The notes: a model not told the origin generated them from the letters alone. 64,000 bases of DNA from Dysgonomonas sp. PF1-14 (GCF_029892965.1 NZ_JARXWN010000001.1:62001-126000), one strand, 5' to 3'. Positions 25,158 to 35,472 are shown, numbered from the stretch's first letter. Program-made: numbers and translations.

Positions 25158-28100
25158 TCATTTACTTAGATTAGCGATACTTTCTTCTATCGTTTTGATC
25201 TTGCTTTCGGCATCGGCTAGCTTTTTACGCTCATTATCAACAATCTCAGGTTTTGCATTAGCTACGAACCTTTCATTGCTTAATTTCGCATTAACCGACT
25301 TGAGGAAACCTTGCAAATAGACAAGCTCGTCATTCAGCTTTTTCAGTTCGGCTTCTATGTCGATATTGTTACCTAGCGGAACAGAGAATTCTGTCGTCCC
25401 TACAAGGAAAGATGCAGCAGTAGGGTCTTTTTCTTTTACTTCCGAGATAGCGGAAAGATTACCCATTTTCAGTATAACACTATTGAATGCAGTATTATAA
25501 TCTCCGGTAACTTCCAAAGTTAGTTCTTCCTTATTCGGAATATTCTTCTGCAAACGGATAGTGCGTACTCCGGCAATGGTTTCTTTCACTTTTTCGAATG
25601 CGGCGAGCAAATCAGCGTTGAAATTTGTATCTTTTGGCATATCGGATATCATAATGCTTTCCCCGTCTTTTCTTTCAGTAAGCACCTGCCACAGTTCTTC
25701 GGTAATGAACGGCATAAACGGGTGAAGCAAACGAAGCAACGAATCGAAATAGCCGAGTGTGGCCTCATAGGTCTTCCTGTCTATCGGTTGTTGGTAAGCA
25801 GGTTTCACCATTTCCAGATACCATGATGAAAATTCATCCCAGAACAGTTTGTAAATAGTCATCAATGCTTCAGATAGTTTGTATTTCCCAAAAGAATCGT
25901 CCATTTCAGCAATGGTCTTAGCCAATATATTTTCGAACCATTCTATCGCTGTTTTCGCCGATTCGGGTTGCTCTATGCTATCGCTTACTTCCCATCCTTT
26001 TACCAGACGGAAAGCATTCCATATCTTGTTATTGAAATTACGTCCTTGTTCGCAAAGGCTTTCGTCAAATGGCAAATCGTTTCCGGCAGGCGATGTCAGC
26101 AGCATACCCATACGCACACCATCGGCACCGTATTTCTCCATTAGTTCGATAGGATCGGGCGAATTACCAAGTGATTTTGACATCTTACGTCCCTGCTTAT
26201 CGCGGACGATACCTGTGAAATATACATTTTTGAAACAAGCTTCGCCACGATATTCATATCCCGACATGATCATACGTGCCACCCAGAAGAAAATGATTTC
26301 GGGAGCAGTTACAAGGTCATTTGTCGGATAGTAATAGCTGATATCCTTATTGTCCGGATTATTGATACCATCGAAAACAGAGATCGGCCACAACCACGAA
26401 GAAAACCATGTGTCAAGGCAATCCTCATCCTGACGAAGGTCTTCCATTTTCAGATTCGGATTGATCTTCTTAGCTTCATTCAGTGCTTTTTCAGGAGTTT
26501 CACCTACTACGAAACCTCCTTCCGGCAGATAATATGCAGGAATCTGATGTCCCCACCACAATTGTCGGCTGATGTTCCAGTCCTTGATATTTTCCATCCA
26601 GTGACGGTACATGTTTTTGAACTTCGCAGGATGGAATTTAATTGTGTCATCTTCTACAGCATCCAATGCCGGTTTAACAAGGTGTTTCATTTTCAGAAAC
26701 CATTGCATTGAAAGTTTCGGTTCGATAGGTACATGCGTACGTTCCGAGTAACCTACACTATTGGTATATGGTTCGGCTTTTTCAAGCAAGCCTGAATCCT
26801 GCAAATCTTTTTCAATCTTCTTACGCACATCGAAGCGATCCATTCCCGCATATTGAAGTCCGTACTCGTTGAGTGTACCATTATCATTCAATATGTCGAT
26901 TCCTTCAAGATTATGCTTTTCGCCAAGCATATAGTCGTTTACATCATGCGCAGGGGTCACTTTCAGAAATCCTGTCCCGAATTCCATATCTACATAATCG
27001 TCCTCTATGATCGGCACTACACGGTTGGCAATAGGTACAATCACCTTTTTTCCTTTCATATAGGCTGTTTTCGGATCATTCGGATTGATACATACGGCAA
27101 TATCTCCGAAAATAGTTTCGGGGCGGGTGGTAGCTACAACGATGTAAGGAGCCCCCTCAACTCCCCCGAAGGGGGAGCTATTAAGTGTGGTACTTATCTT
27201 TTCTAAGACATTTTCGGTGTCTGCTATTACTTCTTCGTTAGTAAAACGAAGAATTTTGTAACCTAGATCAGTTAGAATTTCATCTCTTAATTTATCCGCT
27301 TGTTCGATTTCCGGGTCGTTATGATATTTACCATCAACTTCAATAACTAGCTTTTTATCAAGACAAACAAAATCTACAATAAAGTTTTCAATTATCTGTT
27401 GCCTTCTGAATTTATCTCCAAGTTGTTTTTTACGCAACATTTCCCATAAAGCACTCTCCGCTTCTGTAGAGAATTTACGCATGTCCTTTGCATGCTTTTT
27501 CAACAGATTGTAGTTATCCCACTTCGCAGTCTGATACTTCGGGGCTTCACTCTCACTCCCCCCTTGGGGGGTCGGGGGGGCTATGTAATACTTAATGTAA
27601 TACAGCTTCCCATGCTCTTCTTTATGGATAACCTCTTCATCCGATACCGCTGTTTGTGCCGCAGGATCCCAGTTTACCATGCGTACACCACGATAAATAA
27701 GTCCTTTATTATATAGGTCTACAAAGACTTTCAATACACTTTCGGAGCGTTTTTCGTCCATTGTGAAACAAGTCCTGTCCCAATCGCAGGATGCACCCAG
27801 TTTTTTCAATTGCTCAAGGATGATACCTCCATGTTTGTGAGTCCAGTCCCAAGCATGTTTTAGAAATTCCTCACGCGTAAGGTCATTCTTGCTGATCCCT
27901 TCGGATGCAAGTTTGGCAACAACCTTAGCTTCTGTAGCGATAGATGCATGGTCGGTACCCGGCACCCAGCACGCATTCTTACCCATCATACGGGCACGGC
28001 GCACAAGTATATCCTGTATGGTATTGTTAAGCATATGCCCCATGTGAAGCACACCGGTGACGTTTGGCGGCGGTATGACTATCGTGAATGGTTCACGGTT

Positions 28101-28193
28101 ATCAGGCTCCGAATGAAAATATTTATTCTCGAGCCAGTACTGATACCATTTGTCCTCTACTTCGGCGGGGTTGTATTTACTTGCAATTTCCAT
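25158..28193 (-). CDS. valS: Valyl-tRNA synthetase carrying an in-frame DUF559 insertion
   Basis: Charges tRNA-Val. The HIGH-type motif (HMGH, residues 50-53), the editing-domain motif [22 protein letters not shown] (KMSKS) and the C-terminal coiled coil are intact. I start at the ATG at 28191-28193 because MEIASKYNP is the family N-terminus. At residues about 205-348 the protein has an extra 145-residue block between KYYI and [10 protein letters not shown], containing a DUF559 endonuclease-like domain (see the separate feature). At 1011 residues it is about 140 longer than usual. A TATTTTTG box lies 31 bases upstream (28224-28231). The frame is open throughout. Confidence 0.93.
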   Translation of the reverse strand: MEIASKYNPAEVEDKWYQYWLENKYFHSEPDNREPFTIVIPPPNVTGVLHMGHMLNNTIQDILVRRARMMGKNACWVPGTDHASIATEAKVVAKLASEGISKNDLTREEFLKHAWDWTHKHGGIILEQLKKLGASCDWDRTCFTMDEKRSESVLKVFVDLYNKGLIYRGVRMVNWDPAAQTAVSDEEVIHKEEHGKLYYIKYYIAPPTPQGGSESEAPKYQTAKWDNYNLLKKHAKDMRKFSTEAESALWEMLRKKQLGDKFRRQQIIENFIVDFVCLDKKLVIEVDGKYHNDPEIEQADKLRDEILTDLGYKILRFTNEEVIADTENVLEKISTTLNSSPFGGVEGAPYIVVATTRPETIFGDIAVCINPNDPKTAYMKGKKVIVPIANRVVPIIEDDYVDMEFGTGFLKVTPAHDVNDYMLGEKHNLEGIDILNDNGTLNEYGLQYAGMDRFDVRKKIEKDLQDSGLLEKAEPYTNSVGYSERTHVPIEPKLSMQWFLKMKHLVKPALDAVEDDTIKFHPAKFKNMYRHWMENIKDWNISRQLWWGHQIPAYYLPEGGFVVGETPEKALNEAKKINPNLKMEDLRQDEDCLDTWFSSWLWPISVFDGINNPDNKDISYYYPTNDLVTAPEIIFFWVARMIMSGYEYRGEACFKNVYFTGIVRDKQGRKMSKSLGNSPDPIELMEKYGADGVRMGMLLTSPAGNDLPFDESLCEQGRNFNNKIWNAFRLVKGWEVSDSIEQPESAKTAIEWFENILAKTIAEMDDSFGKYKLSEALMTIYKLFWDEFSSWYLEMVKPAYQQPIDRKTYEATLGYFDSLLRLLHPFMPFITEELWQVLTERKDGESIMISDMPKDTNFNADLLAAFEKVKETIAGVRTIRLQKNIPNKEELTLEVTGDYNTAFNSVILKMGNLSAISEVKEKDPTAASFLVGTTEFSVPLGNNIDIEAELKKLNDELVYLQGFLKSVNAKLSNERFVANAKPEIVDNERKKLADAESKIKTIEESIANLSK
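27148..27582 (-). mobile_element. 435-bp in-frame DUF559 insertion inside valS
   Basis: The block encodes about 145 residues with an endonuclease-like DUF559 domain (about valS residues 228-334; [25 protein letters not shown] and [10 protein letters not shown] are characteristic, with Asp274, Glu285 and Asp287 as likely PD-(D/E)XK residues). Both ends are GC-rich and inverted (AGCCCCC at one end, GGGGGCT at the other), and each contains a small palindrome (CCCCCCAAGGGGGG; CTCCCCCTTCGGGGGAG). The bases TTACAT (ATGTAA on +) flank the block on both sides (27142-27147, 27583-27588), suggesting a target duplication. Translated edges read PPTPQGG and SPFGGVEG. Confidence 0.75.
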
Positions 28194-28223
28194 GATTAAT
28201 AATTGAATGTCATTTTGAGGGAA

Positions 28224-28231
28224 CAAAAATA
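28224..28231 (-). promoter_or_regulatory. Candidate -7 box for valS (TATTTTTG)
   Basis: TATTTTTG on the minus strand, 31-38 bases before the valS ATG. It matches TAnnTTTG and lies between valS and the mosaic repeat array. Confidence 0.45.
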
Positions 28232-28284
28232 CAAAATAGTTTTGTATAAAGCCTCTTAGTTTAAATACGTAGTTAATACAAACA

Positions 28285-28880
28285 CATAAAATATTTTAAC
28301 TAAAACCTCACAAAGTTATATAGTTAACAGTCAACAGTGATCAGTTAACAACTAATAATTTTCCTTCTATTCTCCTTGTCGTTCTGACCGCAGGGAAGAG
28401 TCTCCTGTCTATAAAAGATACTTCGTTCCTCTGTATGACAAGTAGATTTTAACTAAAACCTCACATTCCTCACGCTTTTTAATTGCCACGACTTTTAAGT
28501 CGTGGATTATTGGTTGTTAAAAAAAAGACTTTAGTCAAATCCTAATTTGGCTGAAGCCTTTTATCTGCTATTTCTGTTATCCTCCAGCTAAAGCAGGAGG
28601 CAATTGATATTTTAACTAAAACCTGACAAAAATAACAAGTTTATTAGTTTCTAGTCTACTAGCCTGCTAGTTCAATCGGCTTTTTGGAGGGGCATCCCTT
28701 GTGGGTGCCCGATTGTAAAATAAACGGGCAGAGACAAGCCACTGCCCCTACAGCCAGTACACTAGTTTTAACTAAAACCTTACGAACCCTACATATTTTC
28801 TCCCATTTTTTCAAAGACCGCTTTTTTTATTCGCGCGACCACAAAGGCGCACCTCTACTTTCTCCCCTATAGATAAAATT
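28285..28880. repeat. Mosaic intergenic repeat array B
   Basis: About 600 bases between valS and the small gene at 28966, gene-free. Four copies of the core ATTTTAACTAAAACCT start at 28293, 28446, 28609 and 28765, spaced 153, 163 and 156 bases. Each interval holds different hairpins: TCAACAGTGATCAGTTAA plus a TTGTCGTTCTGACC / GGTATGACAAG-like pair; REP-like palindromes (CCACGACTTTTAAGTCGTGG at 28486-28505 and CCTCC/GGAGG at 28580-28600); CTAGTCTACTAG plus GGGGCATCCC; and a TCAAAGACCGC word. Region A near 17 kb shares most of these, inverted. Confidence 0.85.
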
Positions 28881-28965
28881 TCTGTGAATTAATAAAGTGA
28901 AATATAATAATCAGATGTTAAGCTAAAAGTATTATTTTTACCTACTTACTATAAGCAGTAATACT

Positions 28966-29376
28966 ATGGCAACAGAATGGTACATTGTCGCATATCAAAA
29001 AGGAGAAGAACAGAATGTTCCGGTAAAGGATGTGCTGGAAATATTCCCAAGTTATGAGATTGATAAAGAGTTTCGGCTCGTTCTTGTGAAATTGTCGAAT
29101 ACCACAATTAGTTTTTTCTTTGATGCTACCGTAAAAGAAATGTCCGGAGTGATGATCTCAAGACCGGAAAAAGATGTAGAACTGTATGTTATTATTCATA
29201 AGATAATGGAACTGGGCAATTTCATCCTTTATGCCCCTGACGGACTTTATCCGATCATGCTAAAAGACGGGACTGAAGAAGACTTTCCCAAAGATATGAT
29301 AGAGTCTTTAGGGAAACCCAGAAAGGCTATGGATGAAAAGGATTTCCATAATCTGATAAGCAATATCTACGGCTAA
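28966..29376 (+). CDS. Small protein of unknown function
   Basis: 136 residues, soluble and acidic, without signal peptide or membrane segment. It has a two-layer alpha/beta look (EWYIVAYQKG... and DVELYVIIHKIMELGNFILY) but no family that I recognise. It is isolated between repeat array B and the large receptor gene on the opposite strand. I would treat it as real because of its clean start and codon use. Another possibility is an immunity protein of a secreted toxin, but there is no toxin next to it. Confidence 0.55.
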   Translation: MATEWYIVAYQKGEEQNVPVKDVLEIFPSYEIDKEFRLVLVKLSNTTISFFFDATVKEMSGVMISRPEKDVELYVIIHKIMELGNFILYAPDGLYPIMLKDGTEEDFPKDMIESLGKPRKAMDEKDFHNLISNIYG

Positions 29377-29405
29377 CGTCTGCTTCCTCTTTATATAAAA
29401 GTTAT

Positions 29406-29454
29406 GTCCGTCCTAAAATAAGCCAATATAAAGCGACTTATTCTAGGACGGGAC
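29406..29454. terminator. Long hairpin between convergent genes
   Basis: A near-perfect 17-bp stem (GTCCGTCCTAAAATAAG with CTTATTCTAGGACGGGAC, one mismatch plus one bulge) in the gap between the small gene (+) and the receptor gene (-). It probably terminates both, although a strong T-run is absent. Confidence 0.6.
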
Positions 29455-29474
29455 ACACTATATTTCAAACAGGA

Positions 29475-32400
29475 CTAGAATTCCCAGTTCAATGACATAC
29501 CGATACTGCGAGTACCCGGAACATTGAAGTAGTCTAACCCGAATCCGTTAGATGATCCTGTAAGGTTAGTCTCCGGGTCTACACCTTTGTATTTGCTGTA
29601 CAGCAATATATTTGTTGCATGGACAGATACTTTCAACCAAGACCTCTTACGGAGCAGATTCAACGGAATGCGGTAGCCCAACGATATTTCTCTCAGTTTG
29701 ATGTAGCTGGCATCTTCTATACCATCTTCACCGATTCCATATTGTCCGTAACGTACCCAGCGGTTTTCATTCAGATTGTCACCGTAAAAACTTACAGGAA
29801 TATTATTCGCCTGTCCGTTTTCCAATACACCCGGAAATACATAATTAGTAGTATTACGATGATCGGCCGAATATTGAGATGTACCGTAATAATTCATGGT
29901 ATTCCTTGTCCCGTTCCATATTTCTCCGCCTTTTCTGTAGTCAAACAACATAGATAAGGTAAAGTTTTTGAATGTCAGCGTGTTTGACCAACTCATCTGC
30001 CAATCGGGATTCGGATTACCTATGACCTGCTGTTCATCGCTTTTGACAGGGAAGCCGTCATTTCCGATAATCATACGCCCCTGATCGTCACGTTTATAAA
30101 CCGTTCCATATAGCACTCCCAGTGGTTGCCCTTCTATGGCATACGATCCGGCTGCATCTTCAATTCCGGAGAGCATCAGTTTTCTTCCTCCCAGATTGGT
30201 TACTTTGTTGCGTTCGCGTGCAAATACCAATCGGGTTTGCCATGAGAAATTACGGTTTCGTACAGGATAAGCACCCAGCTCTATCTCAAATCCATGAGTC
30301 CTGAACGAACCTGAGTTTTCCAGCTGAAGGGAAGATTCTGATATCTGAACAGGCAATAACTGGTCTTTTCCTTTTTTCCAGTAAAGTGAAGCTGCCAACG
30401 ATACACGGTTGTTCCACAGACCAACATCAGTTCCTATGTTGTAGCTCAGAATCCTTTCCGGAGCCAGATCATCTGGTAAAATGATCTCGCGGCTTTCGAA
30501 ATGTTGAGATGTTGTATTCAGGTTGTAAACAGCCGAGTTGAAATAAACCGGATCAAGATACAACGGAGTCTCCTTATCAGCCCGTGAAATGTTAGCACGC
30601 AATGTAAGATATGAAACCAGATCGCTATTGAACATCTCGTGCAGATTCGTAGCTATTCCTACCGATGGTGAAAGTAATGCTTTGTCGCTTACCGAACTCC
30701 ATTCGCCTCTCATCGCTGCTTCCAGAATAAACTTTTGTCGGTAGTTGACACTGGCCTTGCCAAAAACAGCATTGGAATGACGCCGGAATAAACGGTTGTA
30801 AAGCTCAATATCTGTTGCATTCAATATATTATAATCTCCGGACTGAGCCAGATCATAACCGTCTATCCGTTCAATGGTGCGTTTAGAATAATTGTATTCG
30901 TAACCCGCCATTGCGTCTAGTGTCAAATGATCCCAGTTTTTATCATATTTGGCAAAGAATCTCGATTGCAATGATTTGAATTTCTCATTCCTGTTCATGA
31001 TATGCCCTGTCGGGATATAGGCAGAACCAACGTTCAGAGCTGTTTTCGAATCTCCGAACAGGTAGTCTCCGTTTATCTGATAATTCAGCGACAAATTATT
31101 GATCAGTTTATATTTCAGATTCGCATTTCCTGTAAATCTGTTTGTTTCGTCCTTGAACGGATTGTTATCCGAAGTCCAATACGGATTGTCGGTAGCATCG
31201 CCTGCCCTGCGCTGGCTTCCGTCACTCAGGGTAGAAGTCTTGTTGTCGAATGTAGGCGGGGTAAGCAATACACCTTGCATAAAGCCGGACATATTATATC
31301 CGCGCTGTAAACGGTTGCCATTGATATTCCTGTAACCAAAATCTATATCGAAATCCAGTTTGTTGCTCCATTGGCTTCCTAGCTTGAATCCGATCACCGT
31401 CTCATTTTGTTTCGACTCAGGGATGAAACCATGTTGGGTATTATTCCCTAACCTCAATGTATAATGAAGATTCTCGTTTCTTCTTGTCAATGTCAGATGA
31501 TTCTTAGCGGTATATCCCGTTTCAAAAACATCATAAGCATCGTAAATCGGCGCATTTGCAGAACTTACACTTGGCCCCCAGCTAAATGTTTCATTATCCT
31601 TGTTCCATACCGGAGTTCCATCTACCGGACGTCCCTGTGCGTATTGGCTTTGCATATCAGGCAACCTGTTCGGATTATCTACGGAGAAGGAAGAAGAGAA
31701 CGCAATAGAATATTTTTGCTGTTTTGGTTTCTTCGAACTCACAACCAATACTCCGTTTGCACCTCTGGCTCCATATACCGAAGCTGCCGATGCGTCTTTC
31801 AATACTGTGATGCTTTCTATATCGTTAGGGTTCATACTCGATAAGTCTGAATATTCTACCGGTACTCCATCCAATACGACCATCGGGGTGTTGTTACTCA
31901 TTATTGAGGCTGCTCCCCTGATGCGTACTCTGGCAGGATTCCCCGGTTCGCCCGAAGTTTGCGAAATCTGTACTCCTGCAACCCTTCCCTGCAATACGTG
32001 AGCGGCCGAGACATTCGCCAGTTCTTCACTCGATACTGTAGATGTACTACCTGTAAGATCTCTCCTTCTTTGTGTTCCATAGCCGACAACTATCACTTCA
32101 TCCAGACTTGATTGTTCTTCTGCCATCTGAATATTAGGAGAAGTTGACGTTTGCGGAGTCGAAGTTCTCTTCGGTGTTGGGGTTTTTCTAAACGATGGTG
32201 ATGAATTATATGACTGTGATGTCTCAACACTCTTCTCAACCTTAGGAACCCTGACAACATCGTCCACTGCCAGGAATGATGTGTATTGTGTCAGGAGATT
32301 GTATTTCAATCCCAGATTAGTCACACGCTCTATCTGGCTTGCACTGCGTTGGTGGTTGCCATAGTTGTCGCCCCACCGGTTATTGCTGCTTTCATAGTAC

Positions 32401-34418
32401 TGGGCATAATCGTCATAATAACGGATCTGATTGCGTGCCCACAAATAACGCAGAGCCTGATTGTTTTCGACACGCGCTTTCGCTACATCGAATTTTTGCT
32501 CATAAGTGGTATTTCCTGCAATTCCGCTTACGGCTATTGTACCGCTTGCAGGTGATTTGTATTTTCCATATATCAGTATCGGACGTTCGGCAAATACATC
32601 GGGAATGGCTACCGGTTCTACTTCGTACACATCGAAGTCGCCCCAGTCGACAGAAATGTTTGTAAGTACAGGCTTGGATATTTCCTGTATGGCTTTTTTC
32701 CCGATAGCTTCTGCCTGACTGTGGTTGTTCACAATATATGGGGTTCCCATACCTGCATTAGCCAATCCTTCTATGATGTACCTGTTCACATTTGACCCTA
32801 TTCCGAAAGGAAATAAATTAGCCTTGTTCAGGTTGTCGCGTACAAAATTGAATGCCTCCTTTTCGACTGTAACAAAACCGTCTGTCACAATGATGAAAGT
32901 GCGGGAGAAGCCTTCTGTCTCTTTAAAGTTCATCGCATTCACCAAGGCCGGGTAAAGACGCGTGCCTCCGCTTCCTCTTTGCCTGTTGATAACTTCTATT
33001 GCCTTGTCCACGTTTTCTTTGGTAGCTTCGACAGACTTACTGTAAAGCATATCGTTGCTCGATTCGAACAGCATGACATTGAAACGGTCTGTGGGACGTA
33101 GTTCCGATATTAAATTGCGAATAAGTGTTTTTGACACTTCTAGCGGAAATCCGTACATCGAACCTGAAACATCGACAATAAATACATACTCGCGCGGAGG
33201 TATCTGGTCAGAAGTAGGAGCTTTTGGCGGCTGCATCATCAGTAGGAAGAAATTCTCGTCACCATGTTCGTAGCGCAACAGACCCGATTCTACTTTACCG
33301 CCTTGTAATTCGTATTGAAGGATGTAATCACGATCTCCTTCATAGTCTTTCGGGTTGGATAATGTTACTATAGCCTGATCGGGTGATTTAGATTCGATAG
33401 ACAGATTATGGGATATGCTGCTGATCTTTTGTATAGGCATACCTGCCTGAACAATGGTCTTGATGGAGAACTGGGGAGTCTTTCCGCTTTCAAATACCGC
33501 TGTCGAACGGTTGACCCATTGCTCGCCTGTTTCTGTATAGCGCGGGCCGACTACTGTAGGGTAAACAAATTCATATATCCCTCCGTTATGCTCAAGTAAT
33601 TCGGTATAACGCATTTCTACAATGATGGTATCACCGGGCAGAATATTGGCTACATTCATTTGGAAAACGTTCGGACGGTGCTGTTCCAGTAAGGTGGTTG
33701 ACTTACCTTCCGATTTAGCCTGTTCGTATTCCTGACGCGCTTGTTCCTTCTTCTTTATTTTAGCTTCGATCCGTCTGTCGCCGACAGTCATAGCCATACC
33801 ATATACCGCCGCTCTGGTAGAACCGGGAAATACATATATAGCTTCCAGCGTGTTAGGGCTTTCATTGATATATATCTGATTGACACGAACATCAGCTATA
33901 ACCCCTGCAATATTTACCTCTACATTCGTGCTTTTGAGAGGCATGCTTGCATCTTTAAGGGAATCGCTCTTTATCAGAAAATAAGGTGAAAGAGACTGGT
34001 CTTCCCTGCTCGGTGCAATTTCTTTTTGCTTTACCGGCTCTTTCTTCGCTGTCTGTTCCTTTGGTTTTTCTACCGCTTTCTCTTTCTCATTTACAGAACT
34101 AATGACAGGAATGAATGAACCTGCAGGCTTTGAGTTGGAGGCTGTAACCACCATTTCCGAAGGTTTCATCCCTACATATGAAAAGGAAATGGTACTTCCC
34201 AAAGGCGCCCTTAATTCATAAGCTCCGTCGAGATCGGTAATTGTTCCGTTAGTCGTTCCTTTCTGTAATACGCTGACACCTATAATCGGCTCCCCGCTAC
34301 TATCATTGATCACACCCGATACGACACGCATCTCCTGTGCAAAAGCAACTGTACTGATGGACAGGAATAACAATATATATAATATTCTGGATTTCATAGT
34401 TTTATTTTTCATATTCAA
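29475..34418 (-). CDS. VIT-VWA domain protein fused to a SusC-type TonB-dependent receptor
   Basis: 1647 residues in one open frame. Order: signal peptide (1-28), CarboxypepD_reg-like domain (31-95), Lys/Glu-rich linker (110-140), VIT domain (about 150-290), VWA domain (about 408-580) with the MIDAS set DVSGS (416-420), Thr486 and Asp513, a Ser/Thr/Pro linker (about 735-765), then a TonB plug (about 773-897; GYGTQRRRDLTGS, RIRGAAS, VLDGVPVE, SVYGARGANGV) and a beta-barrel to the C-terminal GMSLNWEF. It is a full outer-membrane receptor carrying an inter-alpha-inhibitor-type adhesion module before its plug. No SusD gene is adjacent. It is the last gene after an ECF sigma, FecR, STN and GldM-like gene. 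Confidence 0.9.
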   Translation of the reverse strand: MNMKNKTMKSRILYILLFLSISTVAFAQEMRVVSGVINDSSGEPIIGVSVLQKGTTNGTITDLDGAYELRAPLGSTISFSYVGMKPSEMVVTASNSKPAGSFIPVISSVNEKEKAVEKPKEQTAKKEPVKQKEIAPSREDQSLSPYFLIKSDSLKDASMPLKSTNVEVNIAGVIADVRVNQIYINESPNTLEAIYVFPGSTRAAVYGMAMTVGDRRIEAKIKKKEQARQEYEQAKSEGKSTTLLEQHRPNVFQMNVANILPGDTIIVEMRYTELLEHNGGIYEFVYPTVVGPRYTETGEQWVNRSTAVFESGKTPQFSIKTIVQAGMPIQKISSISHNLSIESKSPDQAIVTLSNPKDYEGDRDYILQYELQGGKVESGLLRYEHGDENFFLLMMQPPKAPTSDQIPPREYVFIVDVSGSMYGFPLEVSKTLIRNLISELRPTDRFNVMLFESSNDMLYSKSVEATKENVDKAIEVINRQRGSGGTRLYPALVNAMNFKETEGFSRTFIIVTDGFVTVEKEAFNFVRDNLNKANLFPFGIGSNVNRYIIEGLANAGMGTPYIVNNHSQAEAIGKKAIQEISKPVLTNISVDWGDFDVYEVEPVAIPDVFAERPILIYGKYKSPASGTIAVSGIAGNTTYEQKFDVAKARVENNQALRYLWARNQIRYYDDYAQYYESSNNRWGDNYGNHQRSASQIERVTNLGLKYNLLTQYTSFLAVDDVVRVPKVEKSVETSQSYNSSPSFRKTPTPKRTSTPQTSTSPNIQMAEEQSSLDEVIVVGYGTQRRRDLTGSTSTVSSEELANVSAAHVLQGRVAGVQISQTSGEPGNPARVRIRGAASIMSNNTPMVVLDGVPVEYSDLSSMNPNDIESITVLKDASAASVYGARGANGVLVVSSKKPKQQKYSIAFSSSFSVDNPNRLPDMQSQYAQGRPVDGTPVWNKDNETFSWGPSVSSANAPIYDAYDVFETGYTAKNHLTLTRRNENLHYTLRLGNNTQHGFIPESKQNETVIGFKLGSQWSNKLDFDIDFGYRNINGNRLQRGYNMSGFMQGVLLTPPTFDNKTSTLSDGSQRRAGDATDNPYWTSDNNPFKDETNRFTGNANLKYKLINNLSLNYQINGDYLFGDSKTALNVGSAYIPTGHIMNRNEKFKSLQSRFFAKYDKNWDHLTLDAMAGYEYNYSKRTIERIDGYDLAQSGDYNILNATDIELYNRLFRRHSNAVFGKASVNYRQKFILEAAMRGEWSSVSDKALLSPSVGIATNLHEMFNSDLVSYLTLRANISRADKETPLYLDPVYFNSAVYNLNTTSQHFESREIILPDDLAPERILSYNIGTDVGLWNNRVSLAASLYWKKGKDQLLPVQISESSLQLENSGSFRTHGFEIELGAYPVRNRNFSWQTRLVFARERNKVTNLGGRKLMLSGIEDAAGSYAIEGQPLGVLYGTVYKRDDQGRMIIGNDGFPVKSDEQQVIGNPNPDWQMSWSNTLTFKNFTLSMLFDYRKGGEIWNGTRNTMNYYGTSQYSADHRNTTNYVFPGVLENGQANNIPVSFYGDNLNENRWVRYGQYGIGEDGIEDASYIKLREISLGYRIPLNLLRKRSWLKVSVHATNILLYSKYKGVDPETNLTGSSNGFGLDYFNVPGTRSIGMSLNWEF

Positions 34419-34432
34419 CTTTATACAACAGT

Positions 34433-35446
34433 TTATTCAATCTCAAAATCAAATGAAGGTATATCCATCACTGTATTTTCTGATGTTTTTACACGGATGT
34501 TCTTTATATATAGCTGTGTGCCCGATGGCTGATCTTTTATCCATTCGCGCTGTGATTTTGAGAATTTGGATGAAGTGGAACTCATGCCACTGATAAGGTC
34601 ATCCCTGTCGGAAAGGGTAAAAGATACTACCCGGTAATTGCATCTCATATCTTCAGAAAACCAAAGGTCGATCCGTCCCGAGTTAATCAAATCTGATTTA
34701 CTGATCGTATTACCTTTCACTCCCCGAAGGGTTGCATAAGGTTTGTCTAACTTCAATACGGCAAAACGCTTCTGTTTAAATTCTCTCAACGTTCCGTTGC
34801 GGTTCAGCACACGTATGGTCAGCAATGCCGTTCCTGTTTCCTGCGGATGGATAATGTAGTTTATTCCGTCAGCTTTAGTTATATTGCCATTATCTATGGC
34901 CACATCTATTTCGGCAAACTCATCCTTGTCGTCATAAATTATAATCGGATTGTCGGCATTTGCATACAAAATATCGAGCTCTCCATCTTCGGGTTGAATA
35001 TCTTTCTCGGAAACCATTGACAATACGCCTGCTGCACAGCCCGCCTTACCATCGCGAAAAGACATGACAACTTCGTAGGTAGCAGCTTTACTACATGTGT
35101 AGTCGAAATGTTGAAGGTTGGAGGAAGTCTTTGTTTCGAAAGTACTACCCACGAGTTTGTCTTTCAGATATAATTCCAGTATTACCTCCCCGTCAAATCC
35201 TTCGGCATCGCATACATTGAACCGATAGGTGGTATTCTTGCTCAGCAAAACCGGATATTTCGCAGAGGGGATCTTCCCCTTTTCGAGCCCATCAAATTTT
35301 ACTTTAAATTCGCGCAGATACACTGCATTGGCACCGCTTTGCATGACGGCTTTATCTACCAGTGTATTGTCGCACTGAGCGCTTGCCTGTCCCCTACAGA
35401 GACACAGGCAAATGGCTATTAGGCATAGTAAACTGATATGTTTCAT
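34433..35446 (-). CDS. Secreted protein with a GldM C-terminal-like domain
   Basis: 337 residues with a signal peptide (about 1-23). The C-terminal half (about 180-330) resembles the repeated C-terminal domains of GldM (VAIDNGNI, LRGVKGNTISKSDLINSGRIDLW, RVVSFTLSDRDD, SQREWI). GldM is a periplasmic component of the gliding motor and type IX secretion system, but this short protein lacks the rest of GldM. It lies 14 bases upstream of the VIT-VWA-SusC gene and is probably coexpressed with it; perhaps it is a periplasmic or surface partner of that receptor. Confidence 0.65.
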   Translation of the reverse strand: MKHISLLCLIAICLCLCRGQASAQCDNTLVDKAVMQSGANAVYLREFKVKFDGLEKGKIPSAKYPVLLSKNTTYRFNVCDAEGFDGEVILELYLKDKLVGSTFETKTSSNLQHFDYTCSKAATYEVVMSFRDGKAGCAAGVLSMVSEKDIQPEDGELDILYANADNPIIIYDDKDEFAEIDVAIDNGNITKADGINYIIHPQETGTALLTIRVLNRNGTLREFKQKRFAVLKLDKPYATLRGVKGNTISKSDLINSGRIDLWFSEDMRCNYRVVSFTLSDRDDLISGMSSTSSKFSKSQREWIKDQPSGTQLYIKNIRVKTSENTVMDIPSFDFEIE

Positions 35447-35472
35447 AATTTTTATTTTTTACTCTTTCTTCT

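Noticed and set aside
28684-28872. Small open frame within repeat array B
   Set aside because: It is made of the repeat modules (hairpin GGGGCATCCC and core) and ends inside repeats.
28285-28880. CRISPR array or integron cassette array
   Set aside because: The 18-bp core is spaced ~155 bases apart with repeated, hairpin-rich intervals; there are no cas genes, integrase or attC-type sites.
29475-34418. Two separate genes (VIT-VWA and SusC) with a sequencing error joining them
   Set aside because: The frame is continuous through a normal Ser/Thr/Pro linker and there is no start or ribosome site at the joint. I cannot fully exclude an assembly error, but I see no sign of one.
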